Below are positions 58,706 to 64,000 of a stretch of 64,000 bases of DNA, piece by piece. Under the pieces are notes generated by a model. The model was given only the letters and a program-made list of their open reading frames with translations. It ran no database searches and had not been told where the DNA came from. Location of the stretch: NCBI GenBank assembly GCA_039720395.1, contig CM077829.1:21922685-21986684 (forward strand). Reading direction: 5' to 3'. The position numbers and the translations under genes were made by a program. Position 1 is the stretch's first letter. Each line of letters starts with the position of its first letter. This stretch comes from Liquidambar formosana. Taxonomy: Eukaryota > Streptophyta > Magnoliopsida > Saxifragales > Altingiaceae.

Positions 58706-59254
58706 TTAGTTTAGAGCATGATCCATACCTTCCAAAGGTTGGTTCTTTAGAGTATCCAGATACTCCCGGCAGTTACGTTTCCAGTGCCCATCTTTGCCGC
58801 ATTGAAAACAGGTTCCTTTGGCTTTGTTGTTACCTTTCTTCTTCCTTCGGGTACTCTTGCCCTTGCCTATGCCTTTGCCCTTGGGCTTGAGCTTAGACTT
58901 GGAAGTAGCAGCTTCATTAAATTCAAGCAAGAATTCTTTCCCATACAATTCTTGTATGTTGATAAAAATCTCATAAGCACTTCCCATGGACTCATGTTGC
59001 TTCTTAAGCTCGAGACTCATAAATACCATCATATAGCACCTTGCCATGAGATCGTCGTCCATGTGCTTCTGGTAAGCGTCTTTCTCTTGCTGAGTTGTAG
59101 CCTCAGCAAGAGCAATGGGAAGTGGATTATGAAGTGCATAGGTAAGATTCTTGGAATCCAAAACAATTTTTAGATTCCTAAGCCAATCAAGACAATTTAG
59201 TCCAGTCAAACGGTTGATGTCCAATATTTTGGATAACGGGTTGAGGTGAGCCAT
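58706..59254 (-). CDS. Copia gag (element E)
   Basis: 182-residue gag with the same layout as F: core 1-110, Lys-rich linker (KLKPKGKGIGKGKSTRRKKK), CCHC zinc knuckle CX2CX4HX4C at C149, C152, H157, C162, ending at a stop soon after. The two start at the equivalent ATG and are similar throughout. Within this element it is the only coding block still open. Because the following protease and pol are wrecked, the product could at most supply capsid protein. Whether it is made is unknown. Confidence 0.88.
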   Translation of the reverse strand: MAHLNPLSKILDINRLTGLNCLDWLRNLKIVLDSKNLTYALHNPLPIALAEATTQQEKDAYQKHMDDDLMARCYMMVFMSLELKKQHESMGSAYEIFINIQELYGKEFLLEFNEAATSKSKLKPKGKGIGKGKSTRRKKKGNNKAKGTCFQCGKDGHWKRNCREYLDTLKNQPLEGMDHALN

Positions 59255-62200
59255 TTCTATGAACTACATATAAAAATTAAATAGAGAATTAGATTTCATT
59301 TTTAATCCATAATGATCGGGTCTTTAATCATATGGTACCTCCCACTATTTTATCAAATTCCATACACCCTCTAATGGAATTCGGGAATCTTATTCCTAAT
59401 GGGGATTGGGGTCCCACTATGACCTAGAAGCCTCACATGTTAGTTTCTTGACTTCTAACCCACAGTAAGAAGACAACTCTTTGTCTATTGCTTCATAAGC
59501 AAGTTCCAATCATTTTTGCCTCTAGGGTACATACTCCTCACATGTTAGTTTCTTGGAATACTTCCCTAGTTAAGTTAAGCCCATCATTCACACAGGTATG
59601 TTTCACCAAATATATACCTCACATGTTAGTTTCTTGGTATATACCAGCTTAGGCACCCCATGATATCTACATATGTGATAGTTTCAAGTAATGTCTTTAA
59701 TATGGGTAGCTCCTACATGTCTGCAGCCAGGTACCCACATTAAGGGACGTTAGATGATCCTATAATGATGGAAGGTAATGAAGAATCCATTCCCTAATGT
59801 ATTCTCCATTTCCAACTTAATATTAAAATAGAGGGGTTTTAAGGGTCTCATCAAGATAACTAATCTAACATACATCTCATGCATTTAAATAAGAAATATA
59901 TAACAACATTATATATATGTAATCCACTTATCGATATTAGTCCCTATAAGGTGACATATAAGGATCTTTGGATTTGGAGCTATCTCTATTAATCTCATTA
60001 AAAGCTCCCACTATGATGATTATGGACTTTAAGAGGATTCAATCCAAGCCAATGAATTGAATCCAAGGTCTAAGGTGGGTGTAGGTGATCGTAAAACATT
60101 CATTCAAAACATAGCATGCACTCTTGAAAATCTTCTCCAAGCTTTCAAGTCCTTCAATCTCCTCCATTAGCTTCATGGTCTCCACCATAGGCTTGTTGGG
60201 CTCCACCATGCTCCTTTATGTCCACCATGCTCCTTAGTGCGCTCTCGATTACATAACATTTACATAATTTTAAAGAAAGGGATACATAAGGGGAATGTGG
60301 GGTACATAAGAGAATGATAGAGAGAGAGAGAAGAAGGTGGCATGCAAGCCCCAAATAAATAATACATCACCAAAATTAACAACTCTTGAAAATTAATACA
60401 ACCCATTCATAAGACGGCCAATCACAATTGGTTTAAGGGTATAGTCCATAATCATCATCCATCCATAACCATACAATCACATTGCATAATAAAGGAAATA
60501 ACTGTAAGCAATAAACATATGGGCATTCATGGTAACTCTATTGATTGGTTTTCATTAATCTCATTAATGTGTCTTAATCTTATTAGGATATGCATAAATT
60601 CTTGAATTAATTAAGTCTTAACATTTAAGACATTTAATTTCAATTAATCAAATCAATTGAAACATATAAAGTCCCCTAATTAAACACTAATATCAAATAT
60701 TAGGGTTTCTTTAATTAAACAAAACAATTTTATTTAATTAAAATTTCCAGATTTTTATTTATTCCTAAATTGTGTTTTAAACGATTTAAAACATTATAAA
60801 ATTAATCATCATTAATTAAATAATCAATTTCGGAATTAAATAAAATCATTTTATTAATTAATTAGTGCATTAGGGTTTCCTAAAACCCTAAACCCTAAAT
60901 GCATTAACTCTAAACCCTAAGTGTAACCCTAATGCATTAAATGCCTTATGATTGGTCAATTAATGGCCAATCATTTAAACCCTAGGTTTATACGGTATTA
61001 ATGATTAGGATTAGGGTTTAATTAATGCCACCTAGGATATTAATTACTCTTAATTAATATGCACTAATTAGGGTTTCTAAAACCCTAAACCTTAAACCTA
61101 TTAAATGCCAATGATTAATTACTAAACCATTAATGATCATGATTGGTCATTAATGACCAATCATTTAACCCTAGGTTAGACACATTAATTACTAGGTTTA
61201 GTTATTAATTAATGCATTAATAGAGTTAGGGTTTAATTAATACGAATTAGGGTTTCCTAAACCCTAAACCCTAGACATCATAAATGCACTTAATTATACC
61301 CTAATGATTAATAACCATGATTGGTCAATTAATGACCAATCATTAAACACTTTAATTAAGGTGATTAATAGCCAAATTAGGGTTTTTAATTAATGCAATT
61401 AATGAATTAGGGTTTCATCATTAATGGGAATTAGGGTTTCCTAAGAAACCCTAAGGCTGCCGCCACCTATAGTGGGCTGCCATGGCTTAGCAAGGCTGCC
61501 ATGGATTGGCCAGGCCATGGGAGGCCATGGCCAGCAAAGGGGGACTCAAGCCAGGGTGTGGGCCAAGCCCATGGACACGTGTGGAGTGGCCAAGAGGGCT
61601 GTCTTCTTCAAAGAACATTAGGGTTTCAAGAACCCTTGCTGGCACCACCATGGGAGGACCTCCAAGGTCACAAAAGTTTCTAAAACTTAATCAATTCGAC
61701 TCCACCATCAAAACCAGCTTTTGTATCATGTCCCTACATGAATTACTAAGCTAATTGAAGTGGTTTGGATGATCAAATCATCCCCAATTGTTCTAAACAA
61801 TTCAAGAACAGTAGGCTGTCCAGAATTTGACAGCACACTGTACCTGATCACAAATTGATTTAAAACCCAGCAAGATGATTAATTCAGGTTACTAAATTAT
61901 TTTTCCTAGTATCCTACATGTCTTAGGAAACTAATAAAATTGGTTTCATGCAATTTGGAGTTCCCTAGCTCAAGATATGAACAAAACTCCATTGATGACT
62001 TTCTGCAGAAAAACAGCCTGCTGTGTTCTTCCAAGAAATCAAACTTTTTGATTCTTTATGCATCAAGACTCCTTTGATTATTAAAGAATATGATCTATAC
62101 ATCATATATCATCATCCTATAATGATTATTCATCAATTTTACAGAAGTATCTGATCATAACAGTAGCAAGAACCCTAGGGTTCTAAAACCCAGATTCAAA

Positions 62201-62804
62201 CATGGTGGTCTTCTCCTTCTTCCTTCTGTTCTAGACTCATAATCCAATTATGATGCATCCGAATGCTTGGGAACCCTTTCCTACCATGTCTAGAACATAA
62301 CCCAAGTGGTGGCAACCATTTCCATGCTTTTGATCTCCATCAAAAACTCACAATTGTGGCTGTTACATCATTCCCGAGCAAAACTGTCTTCCCTGACAGC
62401 CTGTAGTAAAAAATTCATAACTTTCACTACAAAACTCGGATTGACGAACCGTTTGTTGGGTTGTAAAGCTGATTCGAAGAGCTTTCTAACCATATATGGC
62501 TCAAAAATTTTGGAGAAGAACTCTGATTTTGGAATGCAAAACAAGATGACGATTTTTCATGACTATCATAAAAACTGTTCATCATCTTCTCCAAACTCAA
62601 TCCCCATTCAACTTTTGAATAACCAGCAGCCCTAAAACTATTTTAGAAGAGGAGTAGAAGGAGAATTAACCTAGGGTTCATAAACCCTAGGTTTGGCCAT
62701 GAGAGGGAAACCATTCTAATGCATGAACATAAATTCCAGATTTATTAACCAATCAATTTACTATGAATTACAGCCCATATGCAGTTTGTATTAGGCATAA
62801 CCAT
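59255..62804 (-). other. Leader (5' UTR) of Copia E
   Basis: About 3.5 kb. Stem-loop array 59425-59736, telomere-like motifs 60880-60930 and around 61255, three CCAAT palindromes (60949-61345), GC-rich island with the antisense 60-codon ORF (61501-61683), and the 420-bp module (ORF 62306-62635). It is more diverged from A, B, C and F than those are from each other, so features kept here are the best evidence for conservation. Confidence 0.83.
59425..59736 (-). other. Stem-loop array in Copia leader (element E copy)
   Basis: All three loops TCACATGTTAGTTTCTT are intact. Stems TAGAAG/CTTCTA, CTAGGG/CCCTAG and TATATACC/GGTATATA and the GGGTA/TACCC hairpin with ACATGT (59704-59736) are present. 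Confidence 0.8.
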
Positions 62805-62817
62805 GGCTCTGATACCA
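62805..62817 (-). other. Primer binding site, initiator-Met tRNA (element E)
   Basis: Minus-strand TGGTATCAGAGCC, one base from the LTR at 62819. Confidence 0.92.
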
Positions 62818-62818
62818 C

Positions 62819-64000
62819 TGCTGGGAATCGAACTAGGGAGGAAAAACTACAAAGGCGGAATTTAAAATTTTTCCTATGATTCCCAAACCCATGAATCTTA
62901 ATTATGCTTAATACAAAAAACCATAAACCTAACTACCGAGAGAGTTAGGGTACTTACAGTTGAACAAGTCTTCTCCTTTATGCTCCAAGCTTTTTCTTCT
63001 CCTTTTTGCTCCAAGCTTTGTCTCCAGACAGCAGTGAATGAGCAGCCCAAGTGTGCTGCTTCCAACAGTATCCACACCTAGCTTGAGCAAGTTGTCCTTT
63101 CCTTCTTCTTCCTTAGGGTTGCTAGAGGTGGAGAAGAGGGAGAGAGAGAGAGAGAGAGAGGTGAAATTTTCGGCCAGCACTTGGGAGCCTCCAAGAGTGC
63201 TTCAAGTGATGATGTCATCACATCATAAAAGGCTTTAAATAGCCTCCAACTAGGGCCGGCCAAGGGGGGTCTCCAAACCCTAATCTAATTTGTGTAATTA
63301 CTCTTAATTACACAAGTAGCCCACTAGTTTGCATCAAATACAAATTAGCCCCTTAAAGAACTTTTCTTTAATCACTTATACCCTTTCTCTCATAAACAAT
63401 CAAGCTCTCTTAGCATGATCAGTGTGTGACCAATTGGGTTCACATCATCAAGTAGTAGGAACAGCACAAGTTGTGCACAATGGAACACTTTCCATTAAGG
63501 GTCTAATTGAAACTCCTTTCAATTCCCTAATTGATTATAACTCATTTATATCAATTAGGGCTTCTACTAACCATGAGTAACACCTAGCAGATGGCTCATG
63601 GTGTGGTCCTTAATGAGGTGAATAGTCATTTACAAAGAACCCTTCTGTTATAGTTTACAGGTTACAATTCTATCCTTCCATCAACACAATGTCTCCAATT
63701 GAACTAATAGGACATGGAAGTCTGTCAAGTCCCTAGTTCAATTACTTTATACTCATTCATTAATATCAACTCAATGATGAACTTATGGAAACTCCTTTCC
63801 ATATTCATTCTACCATGGGCCCATGGATTTAATGAGTTATATTCAATGAATGTTGTATGAGACATTCACTCTCTTTTTCCTGAGAGTGATGGATTCCTTG
63901 TTGATCACTCACATGCCTTCACACACATAGCAGTAGGGCCAATGAACACCCTTATAGACCCCTGAATAGGATCTGCACTTAGTGTTATCAAACTTCTAAA
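62819..64000 (-). repeat. 5' LTR of Copia E, cut by window edge
   Basis: Matches 54933 onwards closely (TGCTGGGAATCGAACTAGGG...), including the TATA-like box and TGATGATGTCATCA near 63205. About 520 bp should remain to the right. Confidence 0.93.

Larger units (their letters stand above)
54933..64000 (-). mobile_element. Copia element E, both LTRs, running past right edge
   Basis: Minus-strand element: 3' LTR 54933-56635, polypurine tract 56636-56651, shortened pol, gag 58706-59254, leader to 62804, primer site 62805-62817, 5' LTR from 62819 beyond the window. LTR ends here are TGCTGGGAATC, not TGTTGGGAATC. It belongs to a second subfamily with the solo LTR at 41544-43233. The bases before it are GCAAA; the matching duplication would be outside the window. 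Confidence 0.92.

Noticed and set aside
1..64000. A conventional host gene with exons
   Set aside because: Every stretch could be assigned to LTRs, leaders or decayed polyproteins of the two element groups. Only the mobile-domain fragment at 28434-28920 resembles a host protein, and its context is a Tat element.

Overview
This looks like heterochromatic, repeat-filled nuclear DNA of a flowering plant. It is AT-rich, carries Arabidopsis-type telomere-like motifs (CCCTAAA), and consists almost wholly of nested LTR retrotransposons. I see no host gene. The species cannot be named from the sequence.

Two element groups make up the window. The first is a Ty1/Copia group with LTRs of about 1.66-1.70 kb (ends TGTTAGGATT...GATTCCCAACA), an initiator-Met tRNA primer site (TGGTATCAGAGCC), a polypurine tract (AGTGCAAGTGGGAGAT) and a leader of about 3 kb before gag. 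The second is a Ty3/Gypsy group of Tat/Ogre type with LTRs of about 3 kb, gag with CX2HX4HX4C fingers, a protease, a G-patch-like domain, an antisense plant-mobile-domain ORF and a 3' UTR rich in tandem repeats.

Layout. 1-5930: minus-strand Copia element F, cut by the window edge, with nearly open gag-pol and a broken 5' LTR. 5931-7137: minus-strand Gypsy LTR piece fused to a plus-strand gag. 7138-10654: Tat gag-pro-RT remnant G. 10655-28433: plus-strand Copia A, interrupted by complete minus-strand Copia B (10951-20667, target duplication ATAGG). 28434-32094: antisense plant-mobile-domain fragment and three tandem-repeat arrays of a Tat 3' region (H). 32095-46554: Tat LTR of H, interrupted by complete Copia C (33046-44481, duplication TATTT), whose own 5' LTR holds a solo LTR (41544-43233, duplication GGGGG). 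46555-53955: decayed Tat element D with a solo Tat LTR (48236-51220, duplication CCTCC). 53956-54932: start of another Tat LTR (J). 54933 to the end: minus-strand Copia E, with both LTRs, running past the window.

Main observations. (1) Copies A, B and C share the same nonsense codon and decayed gag-pol, yet inserted separately with intact LTRs, primer site, polypurine tract and leader, so they were probably moved in trans. (2) Their leader holds an array of stem-loops: three carry the same 17-nt loop on three different stems, followed by a fourth hairpin with ACATGT in its loop. The array is present in all five copies. In C all three loops changed identically, and the fourth changed in a way that keeps loop-loop pairing possible. 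This looks like a cis-acting RNA signal (packaging or dimerisation) and is the best candidate here for an undescribed system. (3) B inside A makes an inverted repeat with arms of about 7.8 kb, a possible small-RNA source.
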